Source: Thermoleophilia bacterium (lineage in GTDB: Bacteria; Actinomycetota; Thermoleophilia; Gaiellales; Gaiellaceae). Taken from it: 64,000 nt of DNA. Of the stretch, positions 8,061-16,407 are shown in pieces. The stretch's first letter is position 1; each line of letters begins with the position of its first letter. The stretch is from assembly GCA_020845695.1 (NCBI GenBank), contig JADLFG010000015.1:62001-126000 (forward strand), written 5' to 3'. The notes below the pieces were generated by a model. It saw only the letters and a list, made by a program, of their open reading frames with translations, made no database searches and was not told where the DNA came from. A program made the position numbers and the translations under genes.

Positions 8061-10532
8061 ATGTCGATCGTTGCTCCAGAGCGGCACGCCGTGGCGTGCA
8101 GCGTCGGCGGCCGCGAGGTCCGATTCGAGACCGGCCACCTGGCGAAACAGGCCGACGGCGCGGTTGTCGTCCGCGCGGGGGGCTCGATGGTGCTCGCGAC
8201 CGCCGTCGGACGGCTGGAGGGCCGCGAGGGCGCGGATTTCTTCCCGCTCACCGTGGACGTCGAGGAGCGCATGTACGCGGCCGGGAAGATCCCCGGCGGC
8301 TTCTTCAAGCGGGAGGGCCGGCCGACCGAGAAGGCCATCCTGACCGCCCGCATGGTCGACCGCCCGATCCGGCCGCTCTGGCCGAAGGGCTACAAGAACG
8401 ATGTCCAGGTGATCGCGACCGTGCTCTCGGCCGACCAGATCGTCGCGCACGACGTCATGTGCATCAACGGCGCGTCCGCGGCGCTCGCGATCTCGTCACT
8501 GCCGTTTCTCGGCCCCGTCGGCGCCGTGCGGATCGGCATGGACGCCGACGGGAAGCTGATCGTCGACCCGACGCTGCCCGAGGTCGAGGAGTCGAGCCTC
8601 GACCTGCTCGTCGTCGGAACGGCGGAGGCGATCACGATGGTCGAGTGCGGCGCCCAGGAGATCCCCGAGGACACCCTGCTCGCGGCGCTCGAGCTGGCCC
8701 ATCGCGAGATCCGGGGACTCTGCGAGGCCCAGGAGGAGCTGCGCCGGCAGGCCGGTAAGCCCAAGCTCCTCGATGCAGCCGTGACGGCGGAGATCGCGGC
8801 CGCGCACGGCGAGCGGATCCGCGCGCGGCTCGCCGCCGAGGGGCTGAGGGAGGCCGCCGTGGCCGCCGAGGAGATCGAGGCGGAGCTCTGCCCGGCGATC
8901 ACGATGACCTCGACCGAGGCCGACATCGTCCGGCGCACGCAGGTGAAGCTCGGCCTGGCGGCGCTCGTCGAGCAGTACCGGCTCGATGCCGTCACCGACG
9001 CCGTCCGCCGGCAGTTCGAGAGCGAGCTGCGTGCGCTCACGGACGCCGAGCAGGACTCGAAGGAGCTGAAGTCGGCGAAGCGCGACCTCCTCTTCGGACG
9101 GATCGTGGAGACGGTCGAGCTCCCGTTCCCCGCCGGCGCGCAGCCCGCGGGCGACGGCGAGCCGGTCGCGAAGGACTCGCTGACGAAGGGGTACGTGAAG
9201 AAGGCCGCCGAGGCGATCTACAAGGAGATCGTCCGCAAGAAGATCGCGGTCGAGAAGCGCCGCCCGGACGGCCGCGGCACCGAGGAGATCCGCCCGATCT
9301 CCTGCGAGGTCGACGTCGCGCCACGCACGCACGGCTCCGCCCTGTTCACGCGCGGTCAGACGCAGATCCTGACGCTGCTCACGCTCGGCACCGCGAAGGA
9401 GGGGCAGCGGATCGACGATCTCTCGCTCGAGCAGGAGCGGCGGTTCCTCCACCACTACAACTTCCCGCCCTTCTCGGTCGGCGAGACCGGCTTCATGCGC
9501 GGCCCCAAGCGGCGCGACATCGGTCACGGAAACCTGGCGCAGCGGGCGCTCGAGCCGATGATCCCGGACGCGACGGAGTTCCCCTACACGATCCGGCTCG
9601 TCTCCGAGACACTCGAGTCGAACGGCTCCTCGTCGATGGGCTCGGTGTGCGCGTCGACGCTCGCGCTGCTCGCGGCCGGTGTGAAGATGCAGCGCCCCGT
9701 GGCCGGGATCGCGATGGGGCTGATCAAGGAGGGCTCCGACCTCGTCGTCCTGACCGACATCCAGGGCGCGGAGGATCACCTCGGCGACATGGACTTCAAG
9801 GTCGCCGGCACCCGGCTCGGCGTGACCGCGCTCCAGATGGACATCAAGATCACGGGCGTCGCGCAGGAGACGATGCGGGCGGCACTCGCGCAGGCGAAGG
9901 CGGCCCGCGAGTTCATCCTCGACCGGATGGCGGAGACGCTCGCCGACGCGCGCACGGAGCTGCCCCAGCACGCGCCCAGGATCTCCACGGTCAGCATCGA
10001 CCCCGAGTACATCGGCCTCGTGATCGGCAAGGGCGGGGAGACGATCCGCGCGCTCGAAGCCGACCACGACGTGCAGATCGATATCGAGGAAGACGGCACG
10101 ATCCTGATCTACGCGACCGACGGGGACAAGGCAGATAGCGCCGCGTCCGCGATCAAGGCGCTCACGAAGGAGCCCGAGGCGGGCGACACGTACACGGGCA
10201 AGGTCGTCCGCACGACCGAGTTCGGCGCGTTCGTCGAGCTGAAGCGCGGTACCGACGGTCTCCTGCATGTCTCGAACGTCGGCCCCGGCCGGCTCGGCCA
10301 CATCGAGGACGTGCTCAGCCGCGGCGACGTCGTCGACGTCGTCGTCCTCGAGGTCGACAAGGCTCGCGGGCGGATCGCGCTGAAGCTGCTCGGCAAGCAC
10401 GAGGACGGGGGTATCGTCTCCCCCGAGGTGCTGATGGAGCGCGCCAAGGACGCGCCGCCACGCGAGCCGCGCGAGGAGCGGGAGCGCCGCGGCGGCCCCC
10501 GCGGGCGCGATCGGGGCCCGCGCCGCGGCTGA
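8061..10532 (+). CDS. pnp: Polyribonucleotide nucleotidyltransferase (PNPase)
   Basis: PNPase is a phosphorolytic 3'-5' exoribonuclease that can also act in the actinobacterial degradosome. The 823-residue protein has two RNase PH-like cores, with the second core's FNFPPFSVGE-like FPPFSVGETGFMRGPKRRDIGHG. A KH domain (VIGKGGETIRAL) and an S1 domain (GKVVRTTEFGAFVEL) follow. The C-terminus is an Arg/Gly-rich tail. A strong purine-rich ribosome binding site (GAGGAGGAG) precedes the ATG. It is longer than the roughly 700-residue E. coli enzyme, as in other actinobacteria. Confidence 0.97.
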   Translation: MSIVAPERHAVACSVGGREVRFETGHLAKQADGAVVVRAGGSMVLATAVGRLEGREGADFFPLTVDVEERMYAAGKIPGGFFKREGRPTEKAILTARMVDRPIRPLWPKGYKNDVQVIATVLSADQIVAHDVMCINGASAALAISSLPFLGPVGAVRIGMDADGKLIVDPTLPEVEESSLDLLVVGTAEAITMVECGAQEIPEDTLLAALELAHREIRGLCEAQEELRRQAGKPKLLDAAVTAEIAAAHGERIRARLAAEGLREAAVAAEEIEAELCPAITMTSTEADIVRRTQVKLGLAALVEQYRLDAVTDAVRRQFESELRALTDAEQDSKELKSAKRDLLFGRIVETVELPFPAGAQPAGDGEPVAKDSLTKGYVKKAAEAIYKEIVRKKIAVEKRRPDGRGTEEIRPISCEVDVAPRTHGSALFTRGQTQILTLLTLGTAKEGQRIDDLSLEQERRFLHHYNFPPFSVGETGFMRGPKRRDIGHGNLAQRALEPMIPDATEFPYTIRLVSETLESNGSSSMGSVCASTLALLAAGVKMQRPVAGIAMGLIKEGSDLVVLTDIQGAEDHLGDMDFKVAGTRLGVTALQMDIKITGVAQETMRAALAQAKAAREFILDRMAETLADARTELPQHAPRISTVSIDPEYIGLVIGKGGETIRALEADHDVQIDIEEDGTILIYATDGDKADSAASAIKALTKEPEAGDTYTGKVVRTTEFGAFVELKRGTDGLLHVSNVGPGRLGHIEDVLSRGDVVDVVVLEVDKARGRIALKLLGKHEDGGIVSPEVLMERAKDAPPREPREERERRGGPRGRDRGPRRG

Positions 10533-10540
10533 GTCACGGG

Positions 10541-10565
10541 CGGGGCGGGCCGCCGGCCCGCCCCG
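10541..10565 (+). terminator. GC-rich hairpin terminator after pnp
   Basis: CGGGGCGGGCC and GGCCCGCCCCG form a perfect 11-bp stem with a GCC loop, eight bases after the pnp stop. Only two T residues follow, so it is a strong stem without a long U-run, a form common in high-GC actinobacteria. It separates pnp from the next gene. Confidence 0.75.
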
Positions 10566-10566
10566 T

Positions 10567-10572
10567 TACCAT
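10567..10572 (+). promoter_or_regulatory. Candidate -10 element for the reductase gene at 10580
   Basis: TACCAT begins directly after the pnp terminator stem and ends seven bases before the GTG start, so the predicted mRNA would be leaderless. Confidence 0.45.
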
Positions 10573-10579
10573 CCCGCCC

Positions 10580-11758
10580 GTGAAGCGCTTCGACGCCGTC
10601 GTCGCCGGAGCCGGCCCCGCCGGCTCCGTCACGGCCTACCGCCTGGCCAGCGCCGGCGCGTCGGTCCTGCTCGTCGACCGCGCCCGCTTCCCCCGCGACA
10701 AGCCCTGCGGCGGCGGCCTGACGATGCGGGCCGTCGCCGAGCTTCCGCTCGCGCCCGACCCCGTCGTCGAGCACGTCGTCACGCGCATGCGCTTCCGGCA
10801 CGCGTACGGCAGCGCGTACGAGCGCGGTGGCGAGCGGCCCCTGATCCTGATGACGCAGCGCCGCAACCTCGACGCGCTCCTCGCCGAGCGCGCCGCCGCT
10901 GCGGGGGCCGACTTCCGCGACGGCGTCCGCGTCACCGGCATCGACGTCGAGGCGGATGGCGTCACCGTGACGCTCGGAGGCGAGCGGGTGCGTGCCGCGC
11001 TCGTCGTCGGCGCCGACGGTGCGAACGGACTGACCGCGAAGTGCCTCGCGGTCGGGCCCGGCCCCACCTACGGGGTTGCGCTCGAGGGGAACCTCCCGTA
11101 CGCCGAGGCGGCGAAGCGGCAGCCGGGAACGGCGGCGCTCGAGCTCGGCACCGTTCCGGGCGGCTACGGCTGGGTCTTCCCGAAGGGCGACCACCTCAAC
11201 TTCGGCGTCGGCGGCTGGGCGCGGGAGGGCCCCTCGCTGCGCGACCACCTCGGGCGGCTCTGCCGGGCGTACGGAGTCGACCCCGACCGCCTCCGGGACG
11301 TCCGCGGCCACCGCCTGCCGCTCCGGCGGCCCGACGCGCGCCTCGCGCGGGGCCGCTCGCTGCTCGTCGGCGACGCCGGCGGGCTCGTCGACCCGCTCTC
11401 CGGTGACGGCATGTACGAGGCGTTCGTGTCGGCGCGACTCGCGGCGGCCGCCGCTCTCGACCTGCTGTCCGGACGGGCGGCCGGTCTCGAGCCGTACGAC
11501 ACGGCCGTGCGCCGCGCGCTCGGGCGCATGATCTCCGCCTCCTGGGGCGCGAAGCTCGCCTTCGACCGCTTCCCGCGGCTCACGTTCGCTCTCTCCCGGC
11601 CGCGGGCCGTCTGGCCGGCCGTGGAAGGGCTCCTGTGCGGCGAGCTGCCCCATCCCGGAGCGGCGACGGGCGGTGCGCGGCTCGCGCTGCGGGGCGTCGA
11701 GACGCTCGCGCGGCTGGTCGGGAGCCCGGGGCCGAGCTACCGGGTCGAGGGGGCCTGA
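10580..11758 (+). CDS. Geranylgeranyl reductase family FAD-dependent oxidoreductase
   Basis: A 392-residue flavoprotein of the family that includes geranylgeranyl reductases and related isoprenoid or quinone hydroxylase/reductases. Evidence: the dinucleotide-binding GAGPAGS at 10-16, the family motif PCGGGLT at 42-48 (after a conserved FPRDK), a VVGADGANG segment, and VGDAGGLVDPLSGDGMYEA, the second FAD motif. Exact substrate cannot be read; saturation of a menaquinone or lipid side chain is plausible. It sits between pnp and the M16 peptidase gene, which are more often adjacent, and has its own candidate promoter. Confidence 0.8.
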   Translation: MKRFDAVVAGAGPAGSVTAYRLASAGASVLLVDRARFPRDKPCGGGLTMRAVAELPLAPDPVVEHVVTRMRFRHAYGSAYERGGERPLILMTQRRNLDALLAERAAAAGADFRDGVRVTGIDVEADGVTVTLGGERVRAALVVGADGANGLTAKCLAVGPGPTYGVALEGNLPYAEAAKRQPGTAALELGTVPGGYGWVFPKGDHLNFGVGGWAREGPSLRDHLGRLCRAYGVDPDRLRDVRGHRLPLRRPDARLARGRSLLVGDAGGLVDPLSGDGMYEAFVSARLAAAAALDLLSGRAAGLEPYDTAVRRALGRMISASWGAKLAFDRFPRLTFALSRPRAVWPAVEGLLCGELPHPGAATGGARLALRGVETLARLVGSPGPSYRVEGA

Positions 11759-11765
11759 GACAGCC

Positions 11766-13061
11766 GTGCAGACGACCGTCGTCTCCGCGCTCGACGACGG
11801 CGAGCGGGTCGTGACCGAGAGGCTCGAGGGAGTCCGCTCGGTCGCGATCGGGTTCTGGATCGGGGTCGGAGCTCGTGACGAGACCCCGGCGCAGGCGGGA
11901 GTCACGCACTTCCTCGAGCATCTCCTCTTCAAAGGGACGCGGTCGTACAGCGCGCGGGAGATCGCCGAGGTGTTCGACGGGCTCGGCGGGGAGCTGAACG
12001 CGGCCACCACCCGCGAGTACACCGTCGTCTACGCGCGCGTGCTGGACGAGCACCTCGCGACCGCGCTCGACGTAATGTCGGACCTCGTGTTCGCGCCCAG
12101 GCTGGCGGACCTCGACGCGGAGCGGGAGGTCGTGCTCGAGGAGATCGCGATGTACGAGGACACGCCGCAGGATCTCGTGCACGACCTGCTCTCGCTCGCG
12201 ATCTTCGGCGCGCATCCGCTCGGGCGCCCCGTGCTCGGCCGCGCGGAGGTGATCTCGTCGGTAACGCGCCGGACGCTCGCCGCCTACCATCGCTCGCGCT
12301 ACGTGGCCGGCAACCTCGTGGTCGCGGCCGCCGGCAGCCTCGACCACGAGCGGCTGGTCGGGATCTGCCAAGAGCTCGCGGGCAAGAAGTCGTTGCCGCC
12401 GGGCAGGCCTGCCAGGGCCCGGGCACCGCTCGTGACGCCGCCGCCGCCCGGGCTCGTGTTCCAGCGCAAAGACACCGAGCAGTACCACGTCTGCGTCGGC
12501 GCGCCCGCCATCTCGCGCTCGGACCCGAGGCGCTTCACGGCGTCGATCCTCGACAGCATTCTCGGCGGCTCGGCCTCCTCGCGGCTGTTTCAAGAGATCC
12601 GGGAGCGGCGAGGCCTCGCCTACTCCGTCTACACGTTCGCGACGTTGCACGCGGACACGGGGGAGATCGGCGTGTACGTCGGGACGCGCGAGGAGAACCT
12701 CGCCACTTGCCTCGAGCTCGTCGCCCGCGAGATCGCTGACATCGCGTCGGGCGGCGTTCGCAAGGCGGAGCTGGCCCGGGCCAAGGAGAATCTGAAGGGC
12801 CGGATCGCGCTCGCGATGGAGTCGACCTCGAGCCGGATGAACCGTCTGGGCAAGTCCGTCGTGACCGACTCCGAGCTGCTCTCGCTGGATCGGGTTGTCG
12901 CCGAGATCGAGGCTGTCGACGTCGACGGGGTGGCCGCGCTCGCGGCCGCGCTGCTCAGCCCCGAACGTCTCTCCGCGTCAGGCATCGGCCCGGTCGAGCA
13001 GCGGTTTCGCGAGGCGGTCGAACGGGTCGCCCCGGCCGTCGAGGAGCGTGAGGCCGCGTGA
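11766..13061 (+). CDS. M16 family zinc metallopeptidase (processing-peptidase-like)
   Basis: A 431-residue insulinase-family peptidase. The inverted zinc motif HFLEH lies at residues 48-52 (HxxEH) inside THFLEHLLFKGT, and the downstream metal-ligand region VVLEEIAMYEDTP is intact. The second half contains the paired inactive M16 domain with ERRGLAYSVYTFA. This type is regularly encoded after pnp in Gram-positive bacteria and is predicted to be cytoplasmic, with no signal peptide. The GTG at 11766 was chosen over upstream starts inside the reductase gene. It overlaps dapB by four bases. Confidence 0.88.
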   Translation: MQTTVVSALDDGERVVTERLEGVRSVAIGFWIGVGARDETPAQAGVTHFLEHLLFKGTRSYSAREIAEVFDGLGGELNAATTREYTVVYARVLDEHLATALDVMSDLVFAPRLADLDAEREVVLEEIAMYEDTPQDLVHDLLSLAIFGAHPLGRPVLGRAEVISSVTRRTLAAYHRSRYVAGNLVVAAAGSLDHERLVGICQELAGKKSLPPGRPARARAPLVTPPPPGLVFQRKDTEQYHVCVGAPAISRSDPRRFTASILDSILGGSASSRLFQEIRERRGLAYSVYTFATLHADTGEIGVYVGTREENLATCLELVAREIADIASGGVRKAELARAKENLKGRIALAMESTSSRMNRLGKSVVTDSELLSLDRVVAEIEAVDVDGVAALAAALLSPERLSASGIGPVEQRFREAVERVAPAVEEREAA

Positions 13062-13696
13062 AGGTCGCCCTCTTCGGCCGTGATGGCAAGGTCGGAGCCG
13101 TGCTCGGGCCGCGGCTCGCCGAGGCCGGCCACGTCGTCCTCGGGATCGAGGTCGGGGAGGAGCCGGATCTGGCCGGCTGCGACGCCGCCGTCGACTTCAC
13201 GACGCCCTCGGCGGTGCTCGCCAACGCCCGCCGCGCGCTCCGCGCCGGCGTCCCCTGCGTGATCGGCACGACCGGGCTTGGCGAAGACGGACTCGCGGAG
13301 CTCGATACCCTGGCTCACGAGCGCGGCCTCCGCTGCCTCGTCGTCCCGAACTTCGCGATCGGCGCCGTGCTGATGATGCGCTTCGCCGAGGAGGCCGCGA
13401 AGGCGATGCCGCACGTCGAGATCATCGAGCTCCATCACGAGACGAAGCTCGACGCGCCGTCCGGCACCGCGAAGGCCACGGCGGCACGGCTGGGCGGGAA
13501 CGTTCCGATCCATTCCGTCCGTCTGCCCGGGCTCGTGGCTCACCAGGAGGTGATTCTCGGGGCGCCGGGGCAGACGCTCACGATCCGCCACGACACCTCC
13601 TCTCGCGAGGCGTTCGTGCCGGGCGTGCTGCTCGCGCTCGAGCGGCTGGCGTCGCTCCCGCCCGGCCTGACCGTCGGGCTCGACGCCCTGCTCTGA
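13058..13696 (+). CDS. dapB: 4-hydroxy-tetrahydrodipicolinate reductase
   Basis: DapB reduces hydroxy-tetrahydrodipicolinate to tetrahydrodipicolinate with NAD(P)H in lysine and diaminopimelate synthesis. The 212-residue product has the nucleotide-binding start VALFGRDGKVG, DFTTPSAV, the GTTG segment, and the catalytic ELHHETKLDAPSGTAKATA motif with its His pair and Lys. It is shorter than the E. coli enzyme (273 residues), as in mycobacteria. GTG at 13058 overlaps the peptidase stop. dapA follows after a hairpin. Confidence 0.95.
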   Translation: MKVALFGRDGKVGAVLGPRLAEAGHVVLGIEVGEEPDLAGCDAAVDFTTPSAVLANARRALRAGVPCVIGTTGLGEDGLAELDTLAHERGLRCLVVPNFAIGAVLMMRFAEEAAKAMPHVEIIELHHETKLDAPSGTAKATAARLGGNVPIHSVRLPGLVAHQEVILGAPGQTLTIRHDTSSREAFVPGVLLALERLASLPPGLTVGLDALL

Positions 13697-13731
13697 GCCC
13701 CGGCGGAGCCGCGCGCGGCCGGACTGGCCAT

Positions 13732-13754
13732 GTCCAGGGGCCAGGCCCCCGGAC
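13732..13754 (+). terminator. Hairpin between dapB and dapA
   Basis: GTCCAGGGGC and GCCCCCGGAC form a 10-position stem (one A-C mismatch) around a CAG loop, 35 bases after dapB. No U-run follows. It precedes the dapA promoter and probably limits read-through. Confidence 0.55.
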
Positions 13755-13764
13755 GTGTCCGAAG

Positions 13765-13794
13765 CTGCCATGTGGCCGGGTCGGGCACTACAAT
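13765..13794 (+). promoter_or_regulatory. dapA promoter, leaderless
   Basis: CTGCCA (13765-13770) and TACAAT (13789-13794) are 18 bases apart. TACAAT ends six bases before the dapA ATG at 13801, so transcription should start at or within a base or two of the start codon. Confidence 0.6.
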
Positions 13795-13800
13795 GGCCCG

Positions 13801-14688
13801 ATGCTCGGCGAGGTGCTGACTGCGATCGTGACCCCGTTTCGCGACGACAGCGGGGTCGATCTCGAGGCATTCCGCGCGCTCTGCGCCGACCTCGTCGCGA
13901 GCGGCTCGGACGGGCTCGTGGTCGCCGGCACAACCGGCGAGGCCTCGACGCTGACCGACGACGAGAAGCTGTCCCTGTACGGTGCCGCCGTGGAGGCGGT
14001 GGGCGGGCGTGCCACCATCATCGCCGGTACCGGCTCGAACGACACGGCTCACTCGGTGCACCTGACCGCACGCGCTCACGGGCTCGGCGTTGACGCCTTC
14101 CTCGTCGTCACGCCGTACTACAACAAGCCCCCGGCGCGCGGTATCGTCGAGCACTTCCGGGCGATCGCCGCCGCGACCGACCGGCCGCTCGTCGCCTACA
14201 ACATCCCGCAGCGCTGCGTGGTCAACATCGAGCCGGAGACGATCGAGCAGCTCGCGGGGATCGCCAACGTCACCGCCGTCAAGCAAGCGACGACGGATCC
14301 CGATCAGGCGCGCAGGGTCGTCGAGTGCGGGCTCGATCTCTACGCCGGCAACGACGACCTCGTCCTGCCGTGGCTCGAGCTCGGCGGCGTCGGCGGGATC
14401 TGCGTCTGCTCGAACCTGCCACCCGTCGGCGCGAAGGTGAAGGAGCTGATCCGCCGCTTCAAGGACGGTGACCGGGAGGGGGCGCAGACGCTCGGACGCG
14501 AGCTCGAGCCGGTGCTCGAGGCGTTGGCGGTGACGACGAACCCGATCCCGGTCAAGGCCGCGCTCGCGCTGTGCGGGCGCCCGGTCGGCGGCCTGCGCCT
14601 GCCGCTCGTCGAGGCCACCGAGGACGAGCGGCTGCGGATCCGCGCCGACCTCGAGCGAGCTGGCGTGCTCGCCCGCGCCGCCGCCTGA
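13801..14688 (+). CDS. dapA: 4-hydroxy-tetrahydrodipicolinate synthase
   Basis: DapA condenses pyruvate with aspartate semialdehyde, the committed step to lysine and diaminopimelate. The 295-residue TIM barrel has GTTGE at 43-47, catalytic Tyr133 in VAYNIP and the Schiff-base Lys161 in TAVKQATTD. VTPYYNKP at about 103-110 is also typical. The ATG start at 13801 is supported by the leaderless promoter just before it. Together with dapB upstream and dapF, dapD, dapC and dapE downstream it supplies most of the diaminopimelate pathway. Confidence 0.96.
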   Translation: MLGEVLTAIVTPFRDDSGVDLEAFRALCADLVASGSDGLVVAGTTGEASTLTDDEKLSLYGAAVEAVGGRATIIAGTGSNDTAHSVHLTARAHGLGVDAFLVVTPYYNKPPARGIVEHFRAIAAATDRPLVAYNIPQRCVVNIEPETIEQLAGIANVTAVKQATTDPDQARRVVECGLDLYAGNDDLVLPWLELGGVGGICVCSNLPPVGAKVKELIRRFKDGDREGAQTLGRELEPVLEALAVTTNPIPVKAALALCGRPVGGLRLPLVEATEDERLRIRADLERAGVLARAAA

Positions 14689-14711
14689 ACGGGGGCGACG
14701 GACCCGACCCC

Positions 14712-14717
14712 TACAAT
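14712..14717 (+). promoter_or_regulatory. -10 element for leaderless RNase J mRNA
   Basis: TACAAT ends six bases before the GTG at 14724, the same arrangement as at dapA. This supports the GTG as the true start over frames opening inside dapA. Confidence 0.55.
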
Positions 14718-14723
14718 GGTCGG

Positions 14724-16382
14724 GTGCCACGGGGAGCAACACGGATCGTCCCGCTGGGCGGGCTCGGCGAGGTCGGCAAGAACATGACTGTCGTCGAGAG
14801 CGACGGCGGCATCGTGATCATCGACGCGGGGCTCGCCTTCCCGCGCGACGAGCATCTCGGCGTCGACCTCCTGCTGCCCGAGTTCACGTACCTGCGGGAA
14901 CGCGAGGCGGACATCCGCGCCGTGATCCTCACCCACGGGCACGAGGACCACGTCGGAGCGCTGCCGTACCTGCTTCGGGAGCTGGCCGTGCCGGAGCTCT
15001 GGGCGACCCGCCTCACGCTCGGCCTCGTCAAGTCGAAACTCGACGAGCACAGCCTCCTGCGGGCTGCCGAGCTGATCGAGATCGATCCGGAGGAGGGCCC
15101 CGTCCAGGTCGGCCCGTACCCGGCCGAGTTCGTCCGCATGGCCCACTCGATCCCCGACGCCGTCGCGGTCGTCCTCGATACGCCCGGCGGCCGGATCGTC
15201 CACACAGGGGACTACAAGGTCGACCACACGCCCGTCGACGGCTTCCGCACGGACGTCGGCCGGCTCGCCGAGATCGGCAACCGCGGCGTCGACCTTCTCC
15301 TCGGCGACTCGACGAACGCCGAGCGGCCCGGCGTGACCCCGTCGGAGCGCACCGTCGGCGAGGCGTTCCGCCAGATCGTGCCGCTGCTCTCCGGACGCGT
15401 CCTGATCGCGTCGTTCGCGTCGAATGTCCACCGGATGCAGCAGGCGATCGACGTCGCCGCCGAGACGGGCCGCAAGGTCTGCCCGATCGGCCGCTCGCTG
15501 CGCAAGAACCTGAACATCGCGAAGAGCCTCGGCTACGTGAACGTGCCGGACGACCTCGTCGTGCGCCCGGGCGAGCTCGCCGACCTCGCCCCCGACGAGA
15601 CGATGATCCTCTGCACCGGCAGCCAGGGCGAGCCTCTGTCCGCGCTCGTGCGGATCGCCTACGGGGATCACCCGAACGTGAAGGTGCAGGAGGGCGACAC
15701 GGTGATCATCTCGGCGAAGCCCGTGCCCGGGAACGAGCTCAAGGTGCACGACACGATCAACCGCCTCGCGAAGGCGGGCGCCGAGGTGCTGCACCAGGAG
15801 ATCGCGCCTGTGCACGTCTCCGGGCACGGGAACTCCGAGGAGCTGCGGATGGTGCTCGGGCTCCTGCGACCCCGGTGCGTGATGCCCGTGCACGGCGAGT
15901 ACCGGATGCTCGCCGCCCACGCCCGGCTCGCGCGAGACGCGGGCGTCCCCGCGCGCCAGATCGTGCTGGCCGAGAACGGGAGCGTCGTCGAGCTCGCCGA
16001 TGGCGTCGTGGGCATCGTCGACCGCGCCCCGGCCGGCGTCGCGTTCGTCGACGGGCTCGAGGTGGGCGATCTCAAGGACGTCGTACTGCGCGACCGCCGG
16101 CATCTCGCGGAGGACGGCGTCGTGATCGTGGTCGCGACGATCGGCATCGAGAACGGCCGCGAGGCCGCCGCGCCCGAGGTGATTGCCCGCGGTCTGCCCG
16201 ATCCCGAGCCGGTGCTCGACGAGGCCAGGGAAGAGGCCTTGCGCGTGCTCGAGCGCTGCCTGGCGGAGAACGTGAGCGAGCTGAAGCTCCTGCAGGAGCA
16301 CCTCCACGACGCGCTCGGGCAGCTGATCCACGAGCGCACCGGCCGCCGGCCGATGATCCTGCCGATCGTCCTCGAGGTCTGA
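14724..16382 (+). CDS. rnj: Ribonuclease J
   Basis: RNase J is a metallo-beta-lactamase/beta-CASP ribonuclease with endo- and 5'-3' exonuclease activity in mRNA decay and rRNA maturation. From the GTG at 14724 the protein has 552 residues, the normal length. Motifs: PLGGLGEVGKNM at the start, the zinc-binding HGHEDH at 71-76, THTGDYK-like HTGDYKVDHTP, and the C-terminal HVSGHGN and PVHGEYRM. dapA-rnj-ftsK is a conserved actinobacterial order. RNase Y, PNPase and RNase J are all encoded in this window. Confidence 0.95.
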   Translation: MPRGATRIVPLGGLGEVGKNMTVVESDGGIVIIDAGLAFPRDEHLGVDLLLPEFTYLREREADIRAVILTHGHEDHVGALPYLLRELAVPELWATRLTLGLVKSKLDEHSLLRAAELIEIDPEEGPVQVGPYPAEFVRMAHSIPDAVAVVLDTPGGRIVHTGDYKVDHTPVDGFRTDVGRLAEIGNRGVDLLLGDSTNAERPGVTPSERTVGEAFRQIVPLLSGRVLIASFASNVHRMQQAIDVAAETGRKVCPIGRSLRKNLNIAKSLGYVNVPDDLVVRPGELADLAPDETMILCTGSQGEPLSALVRIAYGDHPNVKVQEGDTVIISAKPVPGNELKVHDTINRLAKAGAEVLHQEIAPVHVSGHGNSEELRMVLGLLRPRCVMPVHGEYRMLAAHARLARDAGVPARQIVLAENGSVVELADGVVGIVDRAPAGVAFVDGLEVGDLKDVVLRDRRHLAEDGVVIVVATIGIENGREAAAPEVIARGLPDPEPVLDEAREEALRVLERCLAENVSELKLLQEHLHDALGQLIHERTGRRPMILPIVLEV

Positions 16383-16407
16383 CCCGCTTTCCGGCCGGGG
16401 CCGGCAC

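Noticed and set aside
14340..16331. A 663-codon minus-strand ORF across dapA and RNase J
   Set aside because: It is a mirror of two genes with clear catalytic motifs and has no domain of its own.
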